DNA of 21,317 nucleotides from Oscillospiraceae bacterium (GTDB lineage: Bacteria; Bacillota_A; Clostridia; Oscillospirales; Oscillospiraceae), in NCBI GenBank assembly GCA_017627975.1, contig JAGAFT010000204.1, positions 1 to 21,317 of the forward strand, in the 5' to 3' direction. Below, in pieces: positions 7,422 through 14,100 of the stretch. Below the pieces are notes generated by a model. It was given only the letters and a program-made list of their open reading frames with translations, did no database searches and was not told the origin of the DNA. The position numbers were made by a program, and so were the translations under genes. Within the stretch, counting starts at the first letter, position 1. Every line of letters starts with the position of its first letter.

Positions 7422-7448
7422 TGTCCCTCTTTTCCCTAATTTGAGTTC

Positions 7449-7477
7449 ATTATATTCCCTTGTCCCCTGCTTTGCAA
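7449..7477 (-). promoter_or_regulatory. Promoter of the TPR-like membrane protein gene
   Basis: Minus strand -35 TTGCAA at 7472-7477, a 17-base spacer and a consensus -10 TATAAT at 7449-7454, giving a leader of about 20 nt. Confidence 0.75.
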
Positions 7478-7490
7478 GCAAAACCTGAAG

Positions 7491-7533
7491 CGAAAGAAAA
7501 ACGGCGGCACGGAATCATCCGTGCCGCCGTTTT
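7491..7533 (-). terminator. Intrinsic terminator of hsp20
   Basis: Perfect 13-bp arms (7501-7513 and 7518-7530) with loop ATCA, flanked by A and T runs. On the minus strand the hairpin is followed by TTTTCTTTCG, 47 bases after the hsp20 stop. A short T run on the plus strand makes it look bidirectional. Confidence 0.85.
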
Positions 7534-7579
7534 CTGTGAAAGTCCGTATGGTCAAACGCAGAGCGATCTGCGCTTCGGG

Positions 7580-8020
7580 TTACTTGATTTCGAGCCTTCT
7601 TGTGGGAGGAACCGTCTCGACCTTCTTCGGCATGGTGAGCTTCAGAATGCCGTCGTTATAGGCCGCCTCGATGCCGTCGACATTCACGCCGGACACGTCG
7701 AAGCTTCTGCTGAATGAGCCGTAGTAGCGCTCGCGCTTGATGAAGTTCTTCTGCTTTTCCTCCTCGTCCAGCTTGCGCTCGGCCGAAATGGTCAGGCAGT
7801 CGTTCTCGACATCGATCTTGATGTCCTCTTTCTTAAATCCGGGCAGCTCAGCATCCAGGACGAACGCATCACCCGTATCGGTCACGTCCGTGCGGAAGGT
7901 GCTCACGGTCGGATGCGCATTGCCGCCGAAAAAGCTGCGCTCCATCTCGTCAAGCATCCGGAACGGATCATAAGCGGAAACTCTGTTGCCTCTGCGATCA
8001 AAAGGAATCAGTTCAAACAT
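7580..8020 (-). CDS. Hsp20/alpha-crystallin family small heat shock protein
   Basis: An ATP-independent holdase chaperone that binds unfolding proteins in the cytoplasm. From the ATG at 8020 (GGAGG eight bases upstream; an upstream in-frame start has no such site) it is 146 residues, the usual size. The alpha-crystallin domain spans about 38-130, with FVLDAELPGFKKEDIKIDVEND early and the signature AAYNDGILKLTMPK near the end. The C-terminal RRLEIK carries the short hydrophobic motif used for oligomer contacts. The gene stands alone with its own terminator. Its promoter overlaps a perfect CIRCE operator, so repression by HrcA is the likely control. The roughly 155-nt leader is long. Confidence 0.95.
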   Translation of the reverse strand: MFELIPFDRRGNRVSAYDPFRMLDEMERSFFGGNAHPTVSTFRTDVTDTGDAFVLDAELPGFKKEDIKIDVENDCLTISAERKLDEEEKQKNFIKRERYYGSFSRSFDVSGVNVDGIEAAYNDGILKLTMPKKVETVPPTRRLEIK

Positions 8021-8051
8021 TTTATATACCTCCAAACAATTATTTACAAAT

Positions 8052-8093
8052 GATAATCGGTTTTCGATGATCGTTTCATTTCTTTCGTTTCAT
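8052..8093 (-). promoter_or_regulatory. Structured AT-rich 5' leader of hsp20
   Basis: Within the leader of about 155 nt there is a hairpin (8052-8059 against 8065-8072, one mismatch, loop of five) and a direct repeat TCGTTTCAT at 8071-8079 and 8085-8093 (plus strand), 14 bases apart. Small heat shock genes often have RNA thermometers, but the ribosome binding site here is not visibly paired, so the role is open. Confidence 0.25.
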
Positions 8094-8158
8094 CGTGTAT
8101 ATAAAATAGCATACAAATATGAACGATTCTCCTATAAGATATGAACTAAATATGAATA

Positions 8159-8185
8159 TTAGCACTCTTTTAAAAAGAGTGCTAA
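8159..8185 (-). promoter_or_regulatory. CIRCE operator (HrcA binding site)
   Basis: TTAGCACTC at 8159-8167, nine bases, GAGTGCTAA at 8177-8185: an exact match to the CIRCE consensus TTAGCACTC-N9-GAGTGCTAA. It covers the -10 and probable start of the hsp20 promoter. CIRCE is bound by the HrcA repressor, which loses activity on heat shock. Confidence 0.95.
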
Positions 8186-8210
8186 TATTGTTTTCCATAT
8201 TTCTTTTCAA
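8182..8210 (-). promoter_or_regulatory. Probable hsp20 promoter overlapping CIRCE
   Basis: Minus strand -35 TTGAAA at 8205-8210, 17 bases, -10 TATTAG at 8182-8187. The -10 enters the CIRCE half-site and the start (about 8175) falls in its spacer, the arrangement expected for steric repression by HrcA. Confidence 0.6.
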
Positions 8211-8228
8211 ACGCATTTGCGCCGGTGC

Positions 8229-9338
8229 TCAGGCGCCGGTGTAGACCCGCGCGACACGCTCGGTCAGGCGCGCGGTCAGGTCGCATCCCTCACAGCCGAT
8301 CAGCGCGGCGACCTCCTGGCCCGGAAGAAGGTTTCCCTCTCGGTCATAACCGAAGAGCGTCACCTCGTCCCCGGCCTCGGCGGGAAGGTCCCCCAGGTCC
8401 ACGAAGCTCTGGTCCATACAGCAATTAAGCAGCCGAGCGCGCCGGCCGCGGATCAGGACGGGGGCATGGGCCGCAAACAGGGCCGGGTCAAAGCCGTCGC
8501 CGTAGCCGATGGACAGCACGCCGACCCGCGTATCCCGCTCCAGGACGACTCTCCGGTCATAGCCGAGGGTGTCCCCCGCCCGGCGCTCGCGCACATCGGC
8601 AAGCCAGGCCCGGTAGGAGACCGCTTCCCGGATCAGGCCTGTGGGATGGTCCGGATTGTCGAGCATGAGACGCCGTCCCACCCGAACCGCATCAAAGAGC
8701 ACGTCCTCTCCCGATTCGAGGGAGGCCGAAGAGGCCATGTGGCAGAGGCCGGGCTGAATCCCCGCCGCCAGAAGCTTCTCCCGGAAGGCCCGGAAGCGCC
8801 TGCTCTGCAGGTTCATCTGTTCCCGGCTGTGCTCGGAGAAGTGGGAGAAGGTGTCCCGGATCTCGATCACATCCTCCGCCTGCTTCAGTTCGGCGATCAG
8901 CCGCTCCGTCTCCTCTGGCCGGAAGCCGATGCGGTGCAGGCCGGTATCGAGCTTCAGCGAGACCGGGATCTTTCTCCCGGCCTTTCGCGCCGCCTCGCGC
9001 AGGATCGGAAACTGGCGGAAGCTGCCAAGGGTCAGAAGCAGGCCGTGTTCCACCGCCGCTTCCACCTGGGTGTCCAGCGGCAGGCTCATGACCAGGATCT
9101 GCTGCTCCAGGCCCGCTTCGCGAAGCTCGATGCCCTCGGCCACCTGGGAGACGGCAAAGCAGTCGATCCCGCCGAGGTCGGAGATCATCCGGCCCAGCGT
9201 CACCGCGCCCAGGCCGTAGGCGTTGCCCTTCAGGACCGGGATCAGCTTTGCCTCCGGCCCAAGCTCGCGGCGGAGCTGTTCCATGTTTTCTTTTATCGCC
9301 TGCAGATCAATCTGCAGATAGGAATTACTCGTGATCAA
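8229..9338 (-). CDS. Alanine racemase family PLP enzyme (possibly broad-specificity)
   Basis: A fold-type III PLP racemase interconverting L- and D-alanine or a related amino acid. From the TTG at 9338 it is 369 residues; starting further upstream would run back into the ATPase gene. Expected active-site features are present: PLP lysine in PVLKGNAYGLG (about 37), LKLDTGLHRIGF, His in TFSHFSE, Arg in VRVGRRLML, catalytic Tyr in AGDTLGYDRR (about 259), GYGDG, and CMDQ. Several are divergent from standard Alr (KGNAYGLG for KADAYGHG; no LYG after the PLP-phosphate Arg). The gene starts 40 bases after the first amino acid importer ATPase with no terminator between, so it is probably its fourth gene. 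A second substrate such as serine, arginine or lysine is possible. Confidence 0.85.
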   Translation of the reverse strand: MITSNSYLQIDLQAIKENMEQLRRELGPEAKLIPVLKGNAYGLGAVTLGRMISDLGGIDCFAVSQVAEGIELREAGLEQQILVMSLPLDTQVEAAVEHGLLLTLGSFRQFPILREAARKAGRKIPVSLKLDTGLHRIGFRPEETERLIAELKQAEDVIEIRDTFSHFSEHSREQMNLQSRRFRAFREKLLAAGIQPGLCHMASSASLESGEDVLFDAVRVGRRLMLDNPDHPTGLIREAVSYRAWLADVRERRAGDTLGYDRRVVLERDTRVGVLSIGYGDGFDPALFAAHAPVLIRGRRARLLNCCMDQSFVDLGDLPAEAGDEVTLFGYDREGNLLPGQEVAALIGCEGCDLTARLTERVARVYTGA

Positions 9339-9350
9339 GCGTCGTTTTTC

Positions 9351-9374
9351 CTTTTCTGTAGAATCGGAGAAAAG
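9351..9374 (-). promoter_or_regulatory. Small hairpin covering the racemase ribosome binding site
   Basis: CTTTTCT (minus strand, 9374-9368) can pair with AGAAAAG (9357-9351), enclosing ten bases. The second arm is part of the AAAAGGA that serves the TTG start at 9338. This 7-bp, AT-rich hairpin could lower racemase translation relative to the transporter; no U tract follows it. Confidence 0.3.
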
Positions 9375-9378
9375 CGGC

Positions 9379-10125
9379 TCAGAGCACCTTGGACAGGAAG
9401 TCCTTGAGACGCGGATTCTGCGGATGGTCAAAGAGCTCGTTCGGCTCGTTCTCTTCGAGAATCTGGCCGCCGTCCATGAAGATCACACGGCTGGCGACTT
9501 CACGGGCGAAGCCCATCTCATGGGTGACGACAACCATCGTCATGCCGTTTCGGGCCAGATCCCGCATCAGGTCCAGGACTTCATTGACCATTTCCGGGTC
9601 CAGGGCGGAGGTGGGTTCGTCAAAGAGCATGACCTCCGGCTCCATGGCCAGGGCCCGGACGATGGCAATGCGCTGCGTCTGGCCGCCGGAGAGCATGTTG
9701 GGATACTCGTTGGCCTTCTCGGCCAGGCCGATGCGCTCGAGAAGCTCTTTTCCCTTCTCCTGGGCCTGGGCTTTCGTTTTCATCTTCAGATGGACCGGGG
9801 CCAGGGTGATGTTCTGCATCACCGTCTTGTGGGGGAAGAGGTTGAAATGCTGGAACACCATGCCCATCTTCCGCCGGTGGAGGTTCAGGTCCACGCTCTT
9901 GTCCGCCAGGTCCACGCCGTCAAAGTAGATGTGGCCGGAGGTCGGCGTCTCAAGCATGTTCAGGCAGCGCAGAAGCGTGCTCTTCCCGGAGCCGGAGGCC
10001 CCGATGATGGCGACGACCTCGCCCTTGTGGACAGTGAGATTGCAGCCGTTGAGCGCTTTGACCGCTCCGTTGTTGTACTCTTTTTTCACGTCCGCGACGC
10101 GAATGAGTTCAGTGTTTGTCGCCAC
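9379..10125 (-). CDS. Polar amino acid ABC importer ATPase (first cassette)
   Basis: Cytoplasmic ATPase of a GlnQ/ArtP-type importer, 248 residues from the GTG at 10125. That start has AAAGGAGA eight bases upstream and overlaps the permease stop by 17 bases; an ATG at 10143 would place the ribosome binding site inside the gene. Walker [10 protein letters not shown] (about 42-50), Q-loop [14 protein letters not shown], signature LSGGQ (about 145-149), Walker B VMLFDE (about 165-170), D-loop SALDPE and H-loop [12 protein letters not shown] are all intact. The base after the signature is unusual: LSGGQTQR where K or Q is common. It closely resembles the ATPase at 14100-14861, so the two cassettes are paralogous. 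Confidence 0.95.
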   Translation of the reverse strand: MATNTELIRVADVKKEYNNGAVKALNGCNLTVHKGEVVAIIGASGSGKSTLLRCLNMLETPTSGHIYFDGVDLADKSVDLNLHRRKMGMVFQHFNLFPHKTVMQNITLAPVHLKMKTKAQAQEKGKELLERIGLAEKANEYPNMLSGGQTQRIAIVRALAMEPEVMLFDEPTSALDPEMVNEVLDLMRDLARNGMTMVVVTHEMGFAREVASRVIFMDGGQILEENEPNELFDHPQNPRLKDFLSKVL

Positions 10126-10840
10126 GGCGCATTCTCCTTTCAATTGCCTCGATGGCCTTGGAGGCCGGATAGTTGATGCAGAAGTAGATCAGGGCGGCCA
10201 CAACATAGGGTCCCAGCGAAATGTAGGTGGTGGAAGCCACTGTCTTCGCCGCGAACATCAGTTCCACCATGCCGAGCATGGAACAGATGGAGGATTCCTT
10301 CACCATGGTGACGATTTCGTTGGCCAGGGCGGGCAGGACGTTCTTGATCGCCTGCGGCAGAACCACCAGCTGCATCGTCGACCATGCCGAGAGGCCAAGA
10401 GAACGTGACGCTTCGGTCTGGCCGATATCCACCGCGAGAATACCGCCGCGGAAGATCTCCGCCACATAGGCGGAAGAGTTCAGCGCCAGCGCCACTACCC
10501 CGGGAATAAACCGGCTGATGTCCACAAAGCCCAGGATTGTGATGCGTGGAATGGTGATGGCGCCGAACAGGCCGAAGTAGATGATGCTCAACTGGACCAG
10601 CAGAGGCGTTGAGCGGAACACCGCGATGTACGCACCGGAAAGCCCCTTCACCAGCTTGTTTTTGCTCAGGCGCATGATGGCCAGAAGCAGCGCCGGGATC
10701 ACCGCAAGAAGTACCGAGACCACTGCAAGAAGCAGGGTGTAGCCGATCCCCTTCAGAAAATACGGGCCATACTTCGGCAGGAAAGAGAAGTTGAAGAAGG
10801 ATGCCGGAGACATATTAGAAAACAGATTGCTCCACCACAT
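10109..10840 (-). CDS. Polar amino acid ABC importer permease (first cassette)
   Basis: A HisM/GlnP-type inner membrane permease of 243 residues. After a short N terminus, hydrophobic segments lie at about 30-55, 68-95, 105-130, 160-190 and 205-230. The conserved cytoplasmic EAA loop is [28 protein letters not shown] (about 140-168), which docks to the ATPase. The FRSTPLLVQ motif near 73-81 is typical of the HEQRo (His/Glu/Gln/Arg/opine) permease family. AAAGGA precedes the ATG. A 100-base gap with a perfect hairpin separates it from the binding-protein gene upstream. A single permease gene implies a homodimeric channel. Confidence 0.95.
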   Translation of the reverse strand: MWWSNLFSNMSPASFFNFSFLPKYGPYFLKGIGYTLLLAVVSVLLAVIPALLLAIMRLSKNKLVKGLSGAYIAVFRSTPLLVQLSIIYFGLFGAITIPRITILGFVDISRFIPGVVALALNSSAYVAEIFRGGILAVDIGQTEASRSLGLSAWSTMQLVVLPQAIKNVLPALANEIVTMVKESSICSMLGMVELMFAAKTVASTTYISLGPYVVAALIYFCINYPASKAIEAIERRMRRGDKH

Positions 10841-10863
10841 AACAGAATCCTTTCGATAGACTG

Positions 10864-10895
10864 ATGCGTTGCCTGAAGCACTTCAGGCAACGCAT
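10864..10895 (-). terminator. Perfect intercistronic hairpin between binding-protein and permease genes
   Basis: Fifteen-base arms ATGCGTTGCCTGAAG and CTTCAGGCAACGCAT separated by two bases. It lies 45 bases after the binding-protein stop and 24 before the permease start. On the minus strand no U tract follows, so it more likely protects the 3' end of a processed binding-protein mRNA, or partially terminates, than acts as a full terminator. Confidence 0.6.
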
Positions 10896-10939
10896 ACTAT
10901 TTTCCTTTATATCTTTTACAGATATGTGTGCGGAGCTAA

Positions 10940-11758
10940 TCAGCCCTCTTCCGGTGCGTCGACGGAGACTTCGATGGCCTCGCCGGCGTCATTGATGGCG
11001 TTGGCTGCCTCAACGAACTCGTCCATAACCTTTTCTTCCATCATCTTCGCAATGGCCTCATTGATCTCCGGCAGAAGCCCCTTCGGGTCGCCCTTTGCAA
11101 CCGCGACACAGTACGGAGCTGCCTCACCGAGTTCGGAGGACGCATCAACGATCGCAAGGTCGCTGTTGGCTTCTACGAAGCTGGTGGCAACCGCGCCGTC
11201 CAGAACGACCGCGTCGAGCTTGTTGTATACCAGCTGATTGATCAGATCATTGACATTCTGGATGGAGACCAACTCCGCACCCTCCATGTCGTTGCGGACA
11301 ATGTCCTCCTTCGTGGTGGCAGTCTGAGCGCCGACAACCTTGCCGGAGAAATCTTTCAGGGTCTTGTACTGATCCGCATCCGCCTTCCTCGCCACAATCA
11401 TGGCCGGCATATCGGTATAGTAAGGATCGGAGAAGTCCGCCGCATTCCGGCGCTCGGGGGTGTCTTCGATCGCAGCCATGACAATATCGTAGTCTCCCTT
11501 TGATAGAGCAACCAGCAGGTAGTCAAAGCTCATGTTCTCGACGACCAGCTCGCGGTCCATCTGCTCAGCGATATAACCGGCAGCGTCAACGTCAATGCCG
11601 CCGTAGACCATTTCGTTATTCTCATCCAGATACATGAACTCAAAGGGAGGATAGTCGGCGCTGGTTCCGAGAATCAACTTACTGTCGTCAGCCGAGGCGT
11701 ATACCGCAACGCTGAGAACCAGCATGAAAACGAGTGTCAAAGAAATGATTTTTTTCAT
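10940..11758 (-). CDS. Polar amino acid ABC importer substrate-binding protein (first cassette)
   Basis: Extracellular solute-binding protein, family 3, 272 residues. A signal peptide (MKKIISLTLVFMLVLSVAVYASA) ends in an ordinary signal peptidase I site; there is no lipobox cysteine, unlike most monoderm binding proteins. The mature part opens KLILGTSADYPPFEF, then GGIDVDAAGYIAEQM, DIVMAAIEDTPERRNAADFSDPYYTD and VGAQTATTKED, the family landmarks including the ligand-carboxylate Arg of the TxER motif and an Asp of the GxDVD motif often used for the alpha-amino group. The C terminus is very acidic. First gene of the cassette, under a consensus promoter with an ARG box. Arginine or another basic amino acid is the favoured ligand, by regulation rather than by a diagnostic residue. 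Confidence 0.93.
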   Translation of the reverse strand: MKKIISLTLVFMLVLSVAVYASADDSKLILGTSADYPPFEFMYLDENNEMVYGGIDVDAAGYIAEQMDRELVVENMSFDYLLVALSKGDYDIVMAAIEDTPERRNAADFSDPYYTDMPAMIVARKADADQYKTLKDFSGKVVGAQTATTKEDIVRNDMEGAELVSIQNVNDLINQLVYNKLDAVVLDGAVATSFVEANSDLAIVDASSELGEAAPYCVAVAKGDPKGLLPEINEAIAKMMEEKVMDEFVEAANAINDAGEAIEVSVDAPEEG

Positions 11759-11809
11759 CTTAATCTGTCCTTTCTGTTCATTCGGCCCGTAATCGGGACT
11801 GACGGAGGT

Positions 11810-11838
11810 ATTATAGTGAATATTTATTCACTTGTCAA
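11810..11838 (-). promoter_or_regulatory. Full-consensus promoter of the first importer cassette
   Basis: Minus strand TTGACA at 11833-11838, exactly 17 bases, TATAAT at 11810-11815: both hexamers match the sigma-A consensus perfectly. The start would be near 11803 with a leader of about 45 nt. Such a strong promoter is normally held down by a repressor, in line with the ARG box in its spacer. Confidence 0.92.
11816..11831 (-). promoter_or_regulatory. ARG-box-like operator (ArgR/AhrC) in the promoter spacer
   Basis: Minus strand GTGAATAAATATTCAC, an inverted repeat GTGAATA-N2-TATTCAC filling the spacer between -35 and -10. The core TGAAT-AAAT-ATTCA fits the ArgR/AhrC consensus TGAAT-wwww-ATTCA without mismatch. 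Binding here would block RNA polymerase, so arginine-dependent repression is expected. Confidence 0.75.
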
Positions 11839-11922
11839 GCATTTCCGGGTTTTTCAAACCGCATTCCTTTGCCTTCTTCAGAGGCCCTGTCCGACACATC
11901 TTTTTCGCCCGTGCATCTCTCC

Positions 11923-11951
11923 TTGCGCAGGGGCCGCTTCCGTGTTATACT
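11923..11951 (+). promoter_or_regulatory. Promoter of the LOG family gene
   Basis: Plus strand -35 TTGCGC at 11923-11928, 17 bases, -10 TATACT at 11946-11951, start near 11958 and a short leader of about 25 nt. It is about 85 bases from the divergent importer promoter, and no shared operator is visible. Confidence 0.65.
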
Positions 11952-11982
11952 GCCCGCAGCATAAGCGAAAGGATCAATGTGT

Positions 11983-12564
11983 ATGAAGATCTGTATATTC
12001 GGCGCCTCTTCCAGCCGGCTGGATCCGGTCTATTACCATGAAGCCGAGGCAATGGGCCGCCTGCTCGCCGAAGCGGGCCACACCGTCGTCTTCGGCGGCG
12101 GAGCCGACGGACTGATGGGGGCCTGCGCCCGCGGGGCAAAAGCCGCCGGCGGGAAGATCGTCGGGATCGCGCCGCGGATGTTTAATGAGCCCGGGATTCT
12201 GCTCCCGGAATGCGACGAGCTGATCCTGACCGACAGCATGGCCGCCCGGAAGGAAACGATGTTCTCCGAAAGCGAGGCCTTTCTCGCCCTGCCCGGCGGC
12301 ATCGGGACCATGGACGAATTCTTTGAGGCCATCACCCTCCGCCAGCTCGGACTGCTGCGGGGGCAGCTTGTACTGCTGAACACTCGGGACTTTTATACGC
12401 CCCTCGTCGCATATCTCGAGCAGATGGCCGAACAGGGCTTTATGAGCCGGAACTGCCTCGCGCTTCTGTCTCTCTGCGACACGCCGGAAGCCGCGATGGA
12501 GGCGCTTCTCACCCCGGATGAGCTTGAGGGGAGCATCCGCCGTCTGGAGGACTATACGCGCTGA
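11983..12564 (+). CDS. LOG family protein (TIGR00730 type nucleotide 5'-monophosphate phosphoribohydrolase)
   Basis: A Rossmann-like enzyme of 193 residues, typical length. LOG-family members cleave the base from nucleoside 5'-monophosphates; in plants and some bacteria this activates cytokinins, while in Firmicutes the physiological substrate is uncertain. Motifs: KICIFGASSS at the start, FGGGADGLMG (about 37-46), SMAARKETM (about 86-94, catalytic Arg) and PGGIGTMDEFFE (about 104-115, phosphate loop and catalytic Glu). The second of two close ATG codons is chosen because AAAGGA lies nine bases before it and family members begin MKICxF; the first, at 11977, would be only three bases from the site. 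It is the only plus-strand gene here, divergent from one importer and convergent with the other. Older names such as lysine decarboxylase are misannotations. Confidence 0.9.
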   Translation: MKICIFGASSSRLDPVYYHEAEAMGRLLAEAGHTVVFGGGADGLMGACARGAKAAGGKIVGIAPRMFNEPGILLPECDELILTDSMAARKETMFSESEAFLALPGGIGTMDEFFEAITLRQLGLLRGQLVLLNTRDFYTPLVAYLEQMAEQGFMSRNCLALLSLCDTPEAAMEALLTPDELEGSIRRLEDYTR

Positions 12565-12608
12565 ACCCGGGAAAAGGTCTGCTGCCGCCGACACCCATGT
12601 AAACGATC

Positions 12609-12653
12609 CCCCCGCCGCCGGAATCTCTTCGTGCGGCGGGGGATTCTGTTTTT
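12609..12653 (+). terminator. Terminator between the convergent LOG and M20 genes
   Basis: Perfect 10-bp arms CCCCCGCCGC (12609-12618) and GCGGCGGGGG (12633-12642), loop of 14, then ATTCTGTTTTTGG on the plus strand. It is 45 bases after the LOG stop. On the minus strand it follows the M20 stop by 21 bases but the next bases are GATCGTTTAC, a poor U tract, so it is mainly a plus-strand terminator. Confidence 0.8.
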
Positions 12654-12663
12654 GGCTTATCCC

Positions 12664-14100
12664 TCAGAGCGCAATCGGGACCGCGTTCTCCTCAATCGGG
12701 CAAACATAGCCCTCCGCGGACCGCTCCTCAAATTCGGCCCGGGCCCGGGCCAGAAGCTCCCCGTCCGACAGGAGGTCGACGGCGGTTCCGGCCAGCACCT
12801 TTGCCGCAAGGAACATTCCCTTGTGGGCAAGTTCGCTTTTGCCGCAGGCCACGATCTGCCAGGAGTGGCCGGGGACACCCGCGGGCCAGCAGACGGTCTC
12901 GATCTGGGAAGTCGGCGTAAGCCAGCTCACATCCCCCACATCCGTGCTGCCGGGGCTGAAGGCCGTGGTGGAATAGAGCGGCGGAATGAAGTCGTTGATC
13001 GCCTTTTCTCCGTTCCCGGAAAGCCGCCGGAGCGTCTTTTCAATCTCGGGATCCCGGATGCCGTAGACGCCGGCAATGCCGCTTCCGGGATAGCTCGCTT
13101 TCAGGGCGGAGGCAAGGCTCCGATCCTCCTCTGTATAAGCCGGCACACCGATCTCCTCCAGGTTCCGATACAGGGCCTCTTCGATGCAGAAGTTCGGAAG
13201 AAGCTCCGCCGTGCCGTCGATGAAGACACGTTCAAAATCCGTCCCCGTCATCAGCGCGGCGCCTTTGGCAATGTTGTCCACCCGGGCCTGAAGCTTCACG
13301 GAGTCCGCCACCTTATTCGCCCGGACCATATAAAGGACCGCTGCGTTGGCCTGCACCACGTTCGGCGAGACCCCGCCGGCATCCGTAATGGCATAATGGA
13401 TCCGGCAGTCGTCGGTCATGTGCTCCCGCAGAAACTGGACCCCGATATTCATGAGTTCCACCGCATCCAGCGCGCTTCGCCCGTTGTAGGGGTCTCCGGC
13501 GGCATGGGCCGCCTTGCCCCGGAAGCGATAGAGCACCTGGATGCTGGAATTGTTTGTTCCGGTTTTGACCTGGTTGACATCGCTCGGGTGCCAGCACAGG
13601 GCGGCGTCCAGCTTTTTCCACAGGCCGTCCCTGGCCATGAAAGCTTTTCCCGCTCCTCCCTCTTCTCCCGGGCAGCCGAAAAAGATCACCGTACCGGGCC
13701 TGCCGGTTTTCTCCAGCCATTCCTTGACGGCGCAGGCCGCGGCGAGGGAGCCCACGCCAAGCAGATTGTGGCCGCAGCCGTGACCGTTCCCGCCGGGGAT
13801 GAGAGGCTTTGCCTCGGTGCTTCCGGCTTCCTGGCTGAGGCCGGAGAGGGCGTCAAATTCTCCCAGAATGCCGATCACCGGCTTGCCGCTGCCGAAGCGG
13901 CCGCAGAAGGCCGTTTCGATCCCGCAGAGTTTTTCCGTCACCTCAAAGCCAAGCTCTCGAAGCTTTCGGCAATAGAGGGCCGCAGCCCTGTATTCCTTCA
14001 GGGACAGCTCCGGATGGTCCCAGATTTCATCCGCCAGCTCGCGGAAGAAGTCGGCCCACCGGTCGATGGCGGAGAGGGCTTCAAGCTTATCCGCCCTCAT
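12664..14100 (-). CDS. M20 family amidohydrolase (AbgB-like)
   Basis: A zinc amidohydrolase of 478 residues, the size of AbgB (p-aminobenzoyl-glutamate hydrolase subunit B), longer than most M20D aminoacylases. Metal-site motifs: GGNGHGCGHN (about 103-112), GCPGEEGGAGK (about 142-152) with the catalytic Glu pair, WHPSD (about 170-174), and a C-terminal PGHSWQ. A dimerisation-type insert (FRGKAAHAAGDPYNGRSALDA, about 192-212) is present. No signal peptide, so it is cytoplasmic. The ATG overlaps the ATPase stop by one base (TGATG), meaning tight coupling to the second importer. It probably releases an amino acid from an imported N-acyl, N-aroyl or peptide-like substrate. The exact substrate cannot be read from sequence. 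AbgA is absent, so the name abgB is withheld. Confidence 0.9.
   Translation of the reverse strand: MRADKLEALSAIDRWADFFRELADEIWDHPELSLKEYRAAALYCRKLRELGFEVTEKLCGIETAFCGRFGSGKPVIGILGEFDALSGLSQEAGSTEAKPLIPGGNGHGCGHNLLGVGSLAAACAVKEWLEKTGRPGTVIFFGCPGEEGGAGKAFMARDGLWKKLDAALCWHPSDVNQVKTGTNNSSIQVLYRFRGKAAHAAGDPYNGRSALDAVELMNIGVQFLREHMTDDCRIHYAITDAGGVSPNVVQANAAVLYMVRANKVADSVKLQARVDNIAKGAALMTGTDFERVFIDGTAELLPNFCIEEALYRNLEEIGVPAYTEEDRSLASALKASYPGSGIAGVYGIRDPEIEKTLRRLSGNGEKAINDFIPPLYSTTAFSPGSTDVGDVSWLTPTSQIETVCWPAGVPGHSWQIVACGKSELAHKGMFLAAKVLAGTAVDLLSDGELLARARAEFEERSAEGYVCPIEENAVPIAL

Noticed and set aside
8219..8241. Direct repeat GCGCCGGTG at the end of the racemase gene
   Set aside because: Nine bases repeated once, partly coding and GC-rich; probably chance, and not a terminator.
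9300..9317. Inverted repeat CTGCAGA-N4-TCTGCAG near the racemase start
   Set aside because: It comes from two Leu-Gln codon pairs in the protein (LQIDLQ); coding explains it.
8217..9407. Plus-strand open frame opposite the racemase gene
   Set aside because: Antisense shadow; the minus strand carries all the racemase active-site motifs.
9339..9431. N-terminal extension of the racemase overlapping the ATPase gene
   Set aside because: The extension is the out-of-frame tail of the ATPase gene; the TTG at 9338 has AAAAGGA upstream and fits the family N terminus.
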